NCBI GenBank assembly: GCA_016744655.1
Contig: JADGDY010000037.1
Location: 1-34,014, forward strand
Direction: 5' to 3'
DNA length: 34,014 bases
Source: Bacteroidales bacterium
Lineage (GTDB): Bacteria; Bacteroidota; Bacteroidia; Bacteroidales; UBA12170
The notes beneath the pieces are model-generated. The model saw nothing but the letters and a program-made list of their open reading frames with translations, had not been told where the DNA came from and ran no database searches. The position numbers and the translations under genes were made by a program. Below are positions 16,334-24,360 of this stretch, in pieces; the first letter of the stretch is position 1; each line of letters opens with the position of its first letter.

Positions 16334-17497
16334 ATGAATAAATTTACCCCTATAATTACATTTTTTATATTCTTAACTAGCCCTATTTTTATTTATGCAC
16401 AAGCTGATAAAATTGACATTTTAAAGCTGAATGGTGAAGTAGTAGAGAATGGTTCTGAATTATTATCCTTTGCTTTTGGTTCAGCAGGGAAAAATCTTCT
16501 GACAGATAGTCTTATAATAAAGAATACTAGTAATGAAACTTTAAGAATTCAAGTTAGGAAAAATGAAATTTCGGTTGTTGATGGAACTTTTAATAACTTT
16601 CATGCTTTATCACAAGATGTTCCAGCCTCAGAATATGTTACACCTAATGTTTGGGAGTTAGGACCTAATGAAACTCTTCCTAGAGAAGCTTATTTTCTTG
16701 GGAAATATTTTCTTCAAAATCAGTTTGGGACTTCAAGTTTTTTATATAGTTTTCTAACCTTAGACGAAAACGAAGTAGTTCACGATTCTGTATATGTTAT
16801 TTATCATTTTTTAAATAATTCTGTTACTCCCCTAGATAACCAAGATAACGTTTTTGTGAATAGAGAAGTATTAGTGACTGGAGATCCAAATGAAGAAATA
16901 TTGTTTCCTGTTAAATTATTTAACCACAATTCTGATTCTGTAGCCATTAGAATCGAGAAACAAATTCTAAATCTTGAATCTGGACATGATGTATATTTCA
17001 GCTATGGAGGTGATGATTATACGAGTTCAGATGATTTTAGTTCTGAAGAAGGTTATTATATTTCTTCTATGGATACCCTATACGGTGAGCTTGGTTTCAT
17101 TGCAAAATTTAATGCTCATGGCGAAGATAGCAATATAGAGTTATCTAAGGTAAACTATAGATTTTTTAATATAAATAATGAAGATGATCAAAGTGATATA
17201 ACGTTGTTATTCAACCCTAGTGCAGTAGGTTTCTCAGAAATTAATGAATATGATATTTCTGCGGTTTACCCTAATCCAACTGGTGATGTTTTTCATATTA
17301 ATCATCATTTACCCTATAGTGTTAATACCATTATGAAAGTGTATAATAGTGCTGGATTATTGATTACTTCTAAGGAAATCAACAATAAGGATTTGATCTC
17401 AACTTTTTCAATTGGTAATTGGGAAACTGGAATTTACTATTTGTCTATAGAAATTGATGGTAAACCAATTGGTACAGAAAAAATTATCAAAAAATAA
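16334..17497 (+). CDS. Secreted T9SS protein, cysteine-less sister of the repeat protein
   Basis: A 387-residue exported protein. I start it at 16334 (MNKFTPIITFF..., signal peptide ending IYAQ); a longer in-frame start at 16208 would begin inside the preceding terminator and add a spurious segment. It holds two diverged copies of the module seen in the previous gene. The second ends with GELGFIAKFNAHGED and VNYRFFNINNEDDQSDITLLF, aligning with GVFSAHYQANGSEG and RYTFFN...DTISVTFTF. The CxxxxC core is replaced by cysteine-free sequence in both. A T9SS type A tail starts at VYPNPTGDVFHIN and ends EKIIKK. A TATTTTTG box at 16269-16276 is a possible promoter 57 nt upstream. Function unknown. Confidence 0.8.
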   Translation: MNKFTPIITFFIFLTSPIFIYAQADKIDILKLNGEVVENGSELLSFAFGSAGKNLLTDSLIIKNTSNETLRIQVRKNEISVVDGTFNNFHALSQDVPASEYVTPNVWELGPNETLPREAYFLGKYFLQNQFGTSSFLYSFLTLDENEVVHDSVYVIYHFLNNSVTPLDNQDNVFVNREVLVTGDPNEEILFPVKLFNHNSDSVAIRIEKQILNLESGHDVYFSYGGDDYTSSDDFSSEEGYYISSMDTLYGELGFIAKFNAHGEDSNIELSKVNYRFFNINNEDDQSDITLLFNPSAVGFSEINEYDISAVYPNPTGDVFHINHHLPYSVNTIMKVYNSAGLLITSKEINNKDLISTFSIGNWETGIYYLSIEIDGKPIGTEKIIKK

Positions 17498-17512
17498 ACG
17501 TCATTTTATCTC

Positions 17513-17553
17513 AAAAAGACTCCTTTTTATTTTAAAGAGGAGTCTTTTTTTTT
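17513..17553 (+). terminator. Terminator of the Cys-less sister gene
   Basis: GACTCC pairs with GGAGTC and the stem extends through A-T and one G-U pair around a 5-nt loop. A long T run follows at 17545-17553. Confidence 0.88.
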
Positions 17554-17618
17554 GAAAATTGATTTTTTTAAAACTGGAATTACTCATTAAAAATAACGAT
17601 TTTTGCAAAAAAAATAAA

Positions 17619-18290
17619 ATGGGAACGATTTCTGAAAACATTAGACATTATTTAGACCTAATTCCGAAAAATGTGAAGGTAGTTGCAGTTTCTAAAACAA
17701 AACCTAATGTAGATATTCTTGAGGCATATAATCAAGGACAAAGGATTTTTGGAGAGAACAAAGTTCAAGATTTAACTCAGAAGGCAGAAGTCTTACCAAA
17801 AGATATTGTTTGGCATTTTATAGGTCACTTACAAACCAATAAAGTCAAATATATTGCACCATTTGTTAGCTTGCTACATGCAGTGGATAGTTTTAAACTA
17901 TTGAAAGAAGTTAACAAACAAGCAAAAAAAAATGATAGAAAAATATCCTGTTTGCTCCAATTTCATATAGCAACTGAAGATAGTAAGTTTGGTTTAAATA
18001 TGGAAGAGGCTGTTTCAATACTAAGTGATGTTAGGTTTGAAGAGTTGAAAAATATCGAGATTATTGGGGTAATGGGAATGGCGACCTATACTGATGATGA
18101 AAAAACTATTAGAGCAGAGTTTGCAAAATTGGTTTCATTCTTTAATGATCTAAAAAAGGCATTTTTTCAAGAGCAGAAGAGCTTTAAAGAAATTTCTATG
18201 GGGATGTCAGGGGATTATCAAATCGCTATTGAAGAGGGAAGTACAATGGTTAGAATCGGGAGCTCTATATTTGGAGCTCGAAATTATTAA
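17619..18290 (+). CDS. yggS: YggS-family PLP-binding protein (pyridoxal phosphate homeostasis)
   Basis: A 223-residue cytoplasmic alanine-racemase-N-fold protein that binds PLP and helps keep vitamin B6 and amino-acid/keto-acid pools in balance; it has no known enzymatic turnover. The PLP lysine is K26 in VVAVSKTKP. Other family blocks are FGENKVQDL, WHFIGHLQTNKVKYI, LHAVDS, the LLQFHIATEDSKFGL block, and MGMSGDYQIAIEEGSTMVRIG (two adjacent motifs) near the C terminus. I start at 17619 because the in-frame extension to 17559 encodes a non-family stretch overlapping a GATTTTTG -7-like element at about 17599. It is followed after 9 nt by a secreted DUF3298 protein, so the two are likely co-transcribed. 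Confidence 0.92.
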   Translation: MGTISENIRHYLDLIPKNVKVVAVSKTKPNVDILEAYNQGQRIFGENKVQDLTQKAEVLPKDIVWHFIGHLQTNKVKYIAPFVSLLHAVDSFKLLKEVNKQAKKNDRKISCLLQFHIATEDSKFGLNMEEAVSILSDVRFEELKNIEIIGVMGMATYTDDEKTIRAEFAKLVSFFNDLKKAFFQEQKSFKEISMGMSGDYQIAIEEGSTMVRIGSSIFGARNY

Positions 18291-18299
18291 TCTACGATT

Positions 18300-19409
18300 A
18301 TGAAATTATTATTAAAAATATTGACGATTAGCTTTGTTCTCTTAAACAATTCTATTTGGTCACAATCCTCCAATTCCTTTTATGAGCATTACACAGGTTT
18401 AATATCAGAGGAACTCAAATTAACAGCAGATCTGATTAAATCTGAGGATGGTTTTACAGGGTTTTACTACTATGAGTTCATAGAAGACGGAACTTGGATT
18501 ACGAGCAAGCCAATAGCTTTAGATGGACGAGTAGATAAGCAAAACAAGTTTGTATTAAATGAATTCGGAGACCAAACTAGTTTTTTTAGAGGACAACTAG
18601 AGAGCTCAAAACTAATAACAGGTGAATGGGTTAATGAGAATCTAGAAGAGCCAGTGAGTTTTGCTTTGAAAGCTACCTATGCCCAAGGAAGTATACCCTT
18701 GAACCTGTCCGTTTATAATTCCTCAAAGTTATTTGATGATCAAATAGGGAACCCAAGCGCTGATTTTAACTTAAGTTTACTATTACCAAGTGTACAACTT
18801 GATGAAGCAATATATTCCCAGTTACTTAAAAAGATATACTATTTCATTGGTTTTAGGGGAGAGCTTCTAAAGCAACAACAGATTCTTTCTAGTCTCGAGG
18901 AAAGATACTTCAAGCAATTTCAATCATCATTAGGAAATATTAAATTAGACAGTTTCCCAGAATCTTTCAATTGGGAAAAGAATATCCGAATGGATGTGAT
19001 CAATAATGAATTAGGTTTGTTGTGTTTGCAATTTGAAACTTTTGCTAAAACAGGTGATAGAGATGGCACTTTAGTGAAAAAATATTTAGTTTTCAATTTA
19101 AAGGAAAATAAACTATTAAAAAAAGAGGATGTTTTTATTAACGATAAACTCGATGATTTGGAAATGCTATTACAAGAAAAAATCCGCCAGCAATACAGAA
19201 TATCAGAAGGTTCACTGTTAAGTAAATCAGGTTTTTTTCAGGACAGTATTTCTGTAACGCCTAATTTATATATTCATCCAGGAGGAATAGGATTCTATTA
19301 TAATGTCTTCGAAATTGCTCCTGAGAGTACAGGCTCTTCTGATATCTTTATCAGTAAAAATGAGCTTTTACCGTATTTAAAACCAGAAATTCAGCGATTA
19401 TTCAGGTAG
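18300..19409 (+). CDS. Secreted protein with C-terminal DUF3298 (RsiV-like) domain
   Basis: A 369-residue protein with an N-terminal signal peptide (about 1-21, ending IWSQ). The C-terminal block GGIGFYYNVFEIAPESTGSS followed by DIFISKNELLPYLKP (about 326-361) is the hallmark of DUF3298 domains, found in RsiV-like and other extracytoplasmic proteins. The N-terminal half contains GFYYYEFIEDG and LITGEWVNENLEEP, a short beta motif often found in this family in Bacteroidota. There is no second membrane helix, so it is probably periplasmic or, if a lipoprotein signal were missed, membrane-attached; no lipobox cysteine is visible. It has no T9SS tail. Position 9 nt after yggS suggests a two-gene unit, but no functional link is evident. 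Confidence 0.72.
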   Translation: MKLLLKILTISFVLLNNSIWSQSSNSFYEHYTGLISEELKLTADLIKSEDGFTGFYYYEFIEDGTWITSKPIALDGRVDKQNKFVLNEFGDQTSFFRGQLESSKLITGEWVNENLEEPVSFALKATYAQGSIPLNLSVYNSSKLFDDQIGNPSADFNLSLLLPSVQLDEAIYSQLLKKIYYFIGFRGELLKQQQILSSLEERYFKQFQSSLGNIKLDSFPESFNWEKNIRMDVINNELGLLCLQFETFAKTGDRDGTLVKKYLVFNLKENKLLKKEDVFINDKLDDLEMLLQEKIRQQYRISEGSLLSKSGFFQDSISVTPNLYIHPGGIGFYYNVFEIAPESTGSSDIFISKNELLPYLKPEIQRLFR

Positions 19410-19488
19410 ATTTCGGTATTCCAAATCCTAATTAATTCTTAATTCAACAATAATTTAGTGAATTGTTAATGATTTTATTGACCATACA

Positions 19489-19520
19489 TTGCATAATTTA
19501 GTCAGAATTTACTACATTTG
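19489..19520 (+). promoter_or_regulatory. Promoter of the duplicated surface-protein cassette
   Basis: TACATTTG at 19513-19520 is an exact TAnnTTTG match with TTG at 19489-19491, 21 nt upstream. The expected leader is about 125 nt, unusually long for this window. Confidence 0.65.
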
Positions 19521-19651
19521 CAAGTAATATGCTGTAAATAGTGTTGTATTGCAGTGGATGTTACCAGGAAATCTATGTGTTTTTTGAATATGAGCTCTCT
19601 AGATGGGCCAAATTATTAAATAGAAATTATTAATTCTTTATATAAATTATT

Positions 19652-21436
19652 ATGAGAAAATTTTACGCATTATTCTTATTTGTTTTATTAGGTCTTGTGG
19701 GATTCTCCCAGATAAATGGTGATTATCGAACAGCACAGGATGGATTGTGGGCTGGTGCAAATTGGGAAAAGTATGACGGAAGCTCATGGAACCCTGGGTC
19801 ATACGTTGTAGGGCCTACCACGATTGCTAACGGGAATACGGTAACAATAAATCATGTTTGTATTATAGCTGGTGCTACTACTGGGGAGGCCAATGCGTAT
19901 ACAGTCACAAATACGGGGGCTATAATTGTAACTGCTTCTTGTCCAATTTTTGGTATAGGGTATAATGATGGGTTTGCTGGTTCTTTTTATGGGGGATTAA
20001 TTGTTGATGGGAGCGTAACGAGTGCTGTTAATGTGGCTCTTATTAATGGCTCTATTGATGTTGCAGGAAGTCTTAGTTCATCTGGAGGAATTGCTATTGA
20101 TGGAGCAGGAACAGGAACATTAATAGTAAGAGAAAAATCTGAAGTAACAGCAGATGTTACTAATGCAGGATCTGTGTCTAATTTGATTATTAAATCTAAT
20201 GTGAATGGTACAGGAAGTTTAATTTCAAGTGGAAGCCCGAGTGCAACTGTTGAGAGATATGTTTCAGGTAATTCTTGGCACTTGGTTGGTAGTTCAGTTA
20301 ATGGATCTACCGCAGATGTTTTTAATGGTTGTTATCTACAATTTTATACAGAAAGTTCTAATACATGGACTTATATTACGTCACCTAGTTACTCTTTAGG
20401 AAAAGGTTCTGGATATTCTATTTGGTCAAATTCTTCAGCTACCTATTCTTCTACAGGAGCAATGAATAGTAGTGATAAAGCATTCTCGAACCTTTCTTAT
20501 GGGGGAGATTCGAATCATGGTTTTCATATTCTAAGCAATCCTTTTCCTGCAGCCATTAAATGGCTTACTGGATCTTGGAATAGCGTTGGTGTTAGTGCTA
20601 CAGCAAAATATTATAATGGAAATAATTATGTGGATATGGGAGCGGGTACTGTAATCCCCGCACAAAGTGGGTTTGTTGTTCAGATGACTAGTGGGACAAA
20701 CTCATTAACAATTCCTGCTGATTCAAAGGTGCATAGTTCAACTGAGTTTTATAAAAATGTTGCTAGTGAAATGAGTGTTCTAAGTCTAAGTTTAACTGAT
20801 GATATGGATGAGACGAATGATAAGTTTTTTGTTCGATTTTATGAAGATGCCAGCGTTGAATTTGAGCATGATTACGACGCTTATGAGCTTTATGGAAGTG
20901 AAGATGCTGCGAATGTATTTGCTATTTTAAATGACGAATACGTTTCTACAATGGGAGTTCCATTTTCTGATGAAGAATATACTATGCAATTAGGATTGAA
21001 AAAAGGTGCTGCTACTAATTACACTTTGACTATCAGTGACTTTGTATTCCAAGATGGTATCGAAATAGTCCTCGAGGATGTTTTAACTGGTGAATTTATC
21101 ACCCTTAATCAAGAAACTGTATATCAGTTTACTTCTAGTGATGGGGATATTCTAAATAGATTTAATTTGCACTTTGATGGGGTAACCTCCGTGCCTGAGT
21201 CTATTGCACAGCAAGGAATTGACATGTGGGCTAATAAAGGAAATTTATACATTCAGAATAAGGACTTAGTTCAGGGATTACAACTTAGTATCTTTAGTAT
21301 TGATGGAAAATTGATTTATTCCAAATCTTTAGATGCAAATAGCTTTGAGAAAGTTCAATTTGATGCTCCTAAAGGTGCCTATTTGGTGAAGTTAATTTCG
21401 GGAAATAAGATGCATGCGATTAAAATGCTTAAGTAA
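19652..21436 (+). CDS. Large secreted Ser/Gly/Thr-rich surface protein (cassette unit 1)
   Basis: A 594-residue exported protein with signal peptide (about 1-19, ending GFSQ), NGDYRT at 22-27 and WEKY at 38-41, followed by a Gly/Ser/Thr/Val-rich beta-helix-like region (about 60-180). A segment ATVERYVSGNSWHLVGSSV (about 202-220) matches a 'SWHLIGSP' module I recall from Bacteroidota T9SS cargo. The final ~75 residues look like a T9SS type A domain (LSIFSIDGKLIYSKSL, then AYLVKLISGNKMHAIKMLK) but lack the usual YPNP motif, having IDMWANKGNLYIQ instead. It is paralogous to the 21726-23900 gene along most of its length. Function unknown; surface adhesin or coat protein is a guess. It is followed after 39 nt by a small tail-only protein. 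Confidence 0.75.
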   Translation: MRKFYALFLFVLLGLVGFSQINGDYRTAQDGLWAGANWEKYDGSSWNPGSYVVGPTTIANGNTVTINHVCIIAGATTGEANAYTVTNTGAIIVTASCPIFGIGYNDGFAGSFYGGLIVDGSVTSAVNVALINGSIDVAGSLSSSGGIAIDGAGTGTLIVREKSEVTADVTNAGSVSNLIIKSNVNGTGSLISSGSPSATVERYVSGNSWHLVGSSVNGSTADVFNGCYLQFYTESSNTWTYITSPSYSLGKGSGYSIWSNSSATYSSTGAMNSSDKAFSNLSYGGDSNHGFHILSNPFPAAIKWLTGSWNSVGVSATAKYYNGNNYVDMGAGTVIPAQSGFVVQMTSGTNSLTIPADSKVHSSTEFYKNVASEMSVLSLSLTDDMDETNDKFFVRFYEDASVEFEHDYDAYELYGSEDAANVFAILNDEYVSTMGVPFSDEEYTMQLGLKKGAATNYTLTISDFVFQDGIEIVLEDVLTGEFITLNQETVYQFTSSDGDILNRFNLHFDGVTSVPESIAQQGIDMWANKGNLYIQNKDLVQGLQLSIFSIDGKLIYSKSLDANSFEKVQFDAPKGAYLVKLISGNKMHAIKMLK

Positions 21437-21475
21437 TTATTTATTATTCCTCTCAAATAATTAAAAACGTTTATT

Positions 21476-21715
21476 ATGAAAAAGAGAATCCAGTTTGTAT
21501 TAATATTTATCTTCACTTTGCTGATTTCATCAGTATCAATGGCACAATTAACAGAGCCTGGGGATGGAAATGGTGGAGATCCTAATGGAGAAGGTACTCC
21601 TGTTGGTGGTGGAGCCCCTGTTGGAAGTGGTTTAGCACTTGTTATTGGTTTAGGTTTAGCATATGGTGGCAAAAAAACATACCAGAGTCAGTTAAAGAAT
21701 TTAGATAAAGTCTAA
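21476..21715 (+). CDS. Small secreted Gly/Pro-rich protein with conserved hydrophobic tail (cassette unit 1)
   Basis: A 79-residue protein. Residues 1-23 are a signal peptide (ending SMA). Residues 24-46 are a Gly/Pro/Asp/Glu-rich spacer (GDGNGGDPNGEG). Residues 47-63 hold APVGSGL and a short hydrophobic segment ending GLAY, followed by GGKKTY and a basic/polar end. The tail has the layout of bacterial C-terminal sorting signals: a short motif, then a membrane segment, then basic residues, as in exosortase or rhombosortase substrates. I do not match it to a named family with certainty. After removal of the signal peptide almost nothing but the spacer and tail remains. It sits 39 nt after one large surface protein and 10 nt before its paralogue, so co-transcription is near certain. 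Confidence 0.75.
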   Translation: MKKRIQFVLIFIFTLLISSVSMAQLTEPGDGNGGDPNGEGTPVGGGAPVGSGLALVIGLGLAYGGKKTYQSQLKNLDKV

Positions 21716-21725
21716 AATTAGAACT

Positions 21726-23900
21726 ATGAAAAAATTATACGCATTTTTAGCTATGTTTCTGATTGTATATAGTCTGTCTGCACAGGTTAATGGTGATTAT
21801 AGGACCACTCAGGTTGGGCCTTGGAACTCTACCGGTTGGGAAAAATATGTTGGAGGAGCTTGGTCTAATGGTGGAGGTTTTTATTCTGCACCTAATCCAG
21901 TTCCTAGCGGTGTGACTGTTTATATTTATCATCTCACAGCTTTGGTTGGTAGCTCTAGCGGGGCTGCTAATGCATACCATCTCGTTAATAATGGTACCAT
22001 TGAGGTCGCTAGTGGAGCTTCATTTTATGTTGGATTAAATATTGGAACTCCTTGGGCACCAGATTATAGATATGGTAATCTTACAGGTAGCGGAGATGTG
22101 AATTTTGTAGGTTTGTTTGGTATTGCTTATGGCAGTGCCACTATTGGTTCGGGAGGAACAATATCAGAGCAGGGAGGAAGTATTTCAGGTGCTACATATT
22201 TGACAGTTGATGGTACATATGATTATAGCCTTAATGCAGGATCTCTTCCCTCTGGAATTACATGGGGTTCTAGCTCAGTTTTAGAGCTAAGCGCTATAAC
22301 TAATAGCTTTCCTGTTTTCCAGACAGACTCATATAACGATTTAACCATTTCTTCACCTGGATTGTCATCCAATGTAGAAATTGAAAATAGTGTTGCTTCA
22401 AAATTCACCAATATTATTATTGAAAATACTGGATCTTATGCGATAGAAACTGATGCTGGTGATTTAACTACCGTTTCTGGTAACCTTACAATAGGAGCTA
22501 GTGCGAAGTTAATTATACAACCAACAAGTCTATTGACTGTTTCTGGTACTTTGACGAATAGTGCTGGGATTGCTGGTTTTGTTATCAATTCAAATGCCAC
22601 GAAAACGGGAAGTTTATTGACTTCTTCTACTGTAAGTGGAACTTTTAATCAATTTATATCTAATGGACAATGGCACTTGATTGGTAGTCCTGTTACTCAG
22701 GGTTCTGGTGCTACATTGGCTGATTTTAACCCAGCTAGTGGAGATGGTTATATGAGGTCATATGAAACAGTAAATTCTGGATGGGGAGCATATATGACAG
22801 ATGTGTCGACCCAGTTAGTAGTGGGTACTGGTTATGAGTATTGGACTACTGTTGATAATACTGTATCTGTTACCGGAACATTTAACAATGGAGCTCAAAA
22901 CAATACTTTATTGTCTACAGGAAACCAGTATAATTTAATTGCAAACCCATATCCTTGCTCAATTGATTGGACCACAGTTTCTGATAGATCCAATGTTCAT
23001 GGAAGTACTATGTATATGTATTCAAATACTTCTGGTACAGAAGGTTATTTTGCTGTAAATGGTTCAGGTGTAAGTACTCCTTCTGGTGCAAATCAATATA
23101 TTCCTCCATTTCAAGGGATATTTGTAGAACAATCTTCTGGAAGTACATTGAATTTTTCAAGTACAAATAAAGCACATGGAGATAAAGCGTTCTATAAGGA
23201 ATCTAAAGAACCATCATATTTTGATTTAGTAAGATTACATGTTGCTCAAGAGATAGATGAGGAAACAATGTATTCTGAAGTGGTAGTTCTTCAAGACTTA
23301 GATGCTACTAATGAATATGATATTCTCTTTGATACAAAAAGACTTGGGAATGGTGGTTCTGACTTAGTAGCTCCAAGTGTATATGCTATGGTTGATTCTG
23401 AAAAAATAATTATTAACTCAATTTCAACATACCCCGCTGTTGTTCCTGTTGAAATAGAAGTGGTTGATGCTGGTATTGTTACGCTTACTGTTTCTGAATT
23501 GTCAAATATTCAACCTTATACTGAAATTAGACTTGAAGATATTGAAACTGGTGAGTTCTATGATTTAGACGAAAATTTTGCTGGACTTACTTTAAATGCA
23601 GAACCAGGGATTATAGATGATAGATTTCTAGTTCATTATAATACTTCCGTAGGTTTAGAGGAAGAGAGTATTGAAAATACTAGTATTTATTCAAATAGAA
23701 ATATTATCTATATCGATTATAATAGTTCTGAAGATGTTGATGTACAAATTGTCAATATGATGGGGCAAACGATTTATGAAGGGAAGAAATCAGGAAATGG
23801 TTTAACAACTATTACTCTGGATCAGCCTTCTGCCTATTATATTGTTCATTTAATTTCAGAACAAAATACAATGACAAAAAAATTGTATATTGCAAAATAA
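21726..23900 (+). CDS. Large secreted Ser/Gly/Thr-rich surface protein (cassette unit 2)
   Basis: A 724-residue paralogue of the 19652 gene. It shares the signal peptide pattern (MKKLYAF), NGDYRT at 22-27 and WEKY at 38-41, a Gly/Ser-rich repetitive middle, and FNQFISNGQWHLIGSPV (about 306-322), matching the module in unit 1. It is about 130 residues longer, largely in the repetitive region before that module. The C-terminal ~75 residues (VQIVNMMGQTIYEGKK then YYIVHLISEQNTMTKKLYIA) resemble a T9SS type A domain, with TSIYSNRNIIYID where YPNP is expected. The start lies 10 nt after the small gene's stop. Its own last codons contain the -33 element of the next gene's promoter. Function unknown. 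Confidence 0.75.
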   Translation: MKKLYAFLAMFLIVYSLSAQVNGDYRTTQVGPWNSTGWEKYVGGAWSNGGGFYSAPNPVPSGVTVYIYHLTALVGSSSGAANAYHLVNNGTIEVASGASFYVGLNIGTPWAPDYRYGNLTGSGDVNFVGLFGIAYGSATIGSGGTISEQGGSISGATYLTVDGTYDYSLNAGSLPSGITWGSSSVLELSAITNSFPVFQTDSYNDLTISSPGLSSNVEIENSVASKFTNIIIENTGSYAIETDAGDLTTVSGNLTIGASAKLIIQPTSLLTVSGTLTNSAGIAGFVINSNATKTGSLLTSSTVSGTFNQFISNGQWHLIGSPVTQGSGATLADFNPASGDGYMRSYETVNSGWGAYMTDVSTQLVVGTGYEYWTTVDNTVSVTGTFNNGAQNNTLLSTGNQYNLIANPYPCSIDWTTVSDRSNVHGSTMYMYSNTSGTEGYFAVNGSGVSTPSGANQYIPPFQGIFVEQSSGSTLNFSSTNKAHGDKAFYKESKEPSYFDLVRLHVAQEIDEETMYSEVVVLQDLDATNEYDILFDTKRLGNGGSDLVAPSVYAMVDSEKIIINSISTYPAVVPVEIEVVDAGIVTLTVSELSNIQPYTEIRLEDIETGEFYDLDENFAGLTLNAEPGIIDDRFLVHYNTSVGLEEESIENTSIYSNRNIIYIDYNSSEDVDVQIVNMMGQTIYEGKKSGNGLTTITLDQPSAYYIVHLISEQNTMTKKLYIAK

Positions 23901-23919
23901 ATTATTAATCGTATTTTTG
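23890..23919 (+). promoter_or_regulatory. Promoter of the second small cassette protein
   Basis: TTG at 23890-23892, a 19-nt spacer, and TATTTTTG at 23912-23919: the best match to the Bacteroidota -33/-7 consensus in this window. The -33 element lies inside the last codons of the upstream gene, and the -7 box is only 9 nt before the ATG at 23929. Confidence 0.7.
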
Positions 23920-23928
23920 CCCAAAATT

Positions 23929-24162
23929 ATGACGCTACGAAAAAAAATATTTATTCCCTTGATTGTTAGTTTAATGCTGATAGTTAGTTCATCTGTTTTT
24001 GCCGGTGACCCACCACCAGTAGGGGGTGACCCTGGGGATGATCCAAATGGAACTGAAATTGGTGGATCAGCACCTATTGGTTCAGGATTGATACTTATGC
24101 TAAGTTTAGGTTTAGCTTACACTTCTAGAAAAACATATCTTCTTTCTCAAGAGGAGGATTAG
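23929..24162 (+). CDS. Small secreted Gly/Pro-rich protein with conserved hydrophobic tail (cassette unit 2)
   Basis: A 77-residue paralogue of the 21476 gene, here started at 23929 (MTLRKKIFIPLIV). An in-frame start at 23890 would overlap both the upstream gene's end and the promoter, and would spoil the signal peptide. Residues 1-25 are the signal peptide (ending VFA). Residues 26-47 are the spacer GDPPPVGGDPGDDPN with following residues. Residues 48-64 hold SAPIGSGL and a hydrophobic run ending GLAY, then SRKTY and an acidic end. The tail aligns residue by residue with that of unit 1 (A-P-V/I-G-S-G-L, G-L-A-Y, K-T-Y), while spacer and signal peptide differ, so selection seems to act on the tail. 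A strong terminator follows. Confidence 0.72.
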   Translation: MTLRKKIFIPLIVSLMLIVSSSVFAGDPPPVGGDPGDDPNGTEIGGSAPIGSGLILMLSLGLAYTSRKTYLLSQEED

Positions 24163-24199
24163 TAATAATAACCAGTAATTGGTTGAATAAAAATATCTC

Positions 24200-24237
24200 A
24201 AAGTGAGATAGCTTATTAGAGCTATCTCACTTTTTTT
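24200..24237 (+). terminator. Terminator of the surface-protein cassette
   Basis: A perfect 14-bp stem (24200-24213 with 24220-24233), a 6-nt loop, and seven T (24231-24237). Confidence 0.93.
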
Positions 24238-24295
24238 ATTTGTTAAAATCTTGAAAAGCCTCCTAGTTCTCATCTCAAACTGACATTACTTTCCT

Positions 24296-24303
24296 TATAT
24301 TTG
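24296..24303 (+). promoter_or_regulatory. -7 box of the subtilisin gene
   Basis: TATATTTG, an exact TAnnTTTG match, 57 nt before the ATG and after the preceding terminator. No -33 TTG at the usual distance. Confidence 0.55.
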
Positions 24304-24360
24304 GCAACTATCTCAATATTATTGGTCTAGTAATAAATCCTATTTATTTAATCTACAATT

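Noticed and set aside
21379..21672. 97-codon antisense reading frame over the first small cassette gene
   Set aside because: It is the complement of the Gly/Pro-rich coding sequence; it has no signal, domain or promoter of its own.
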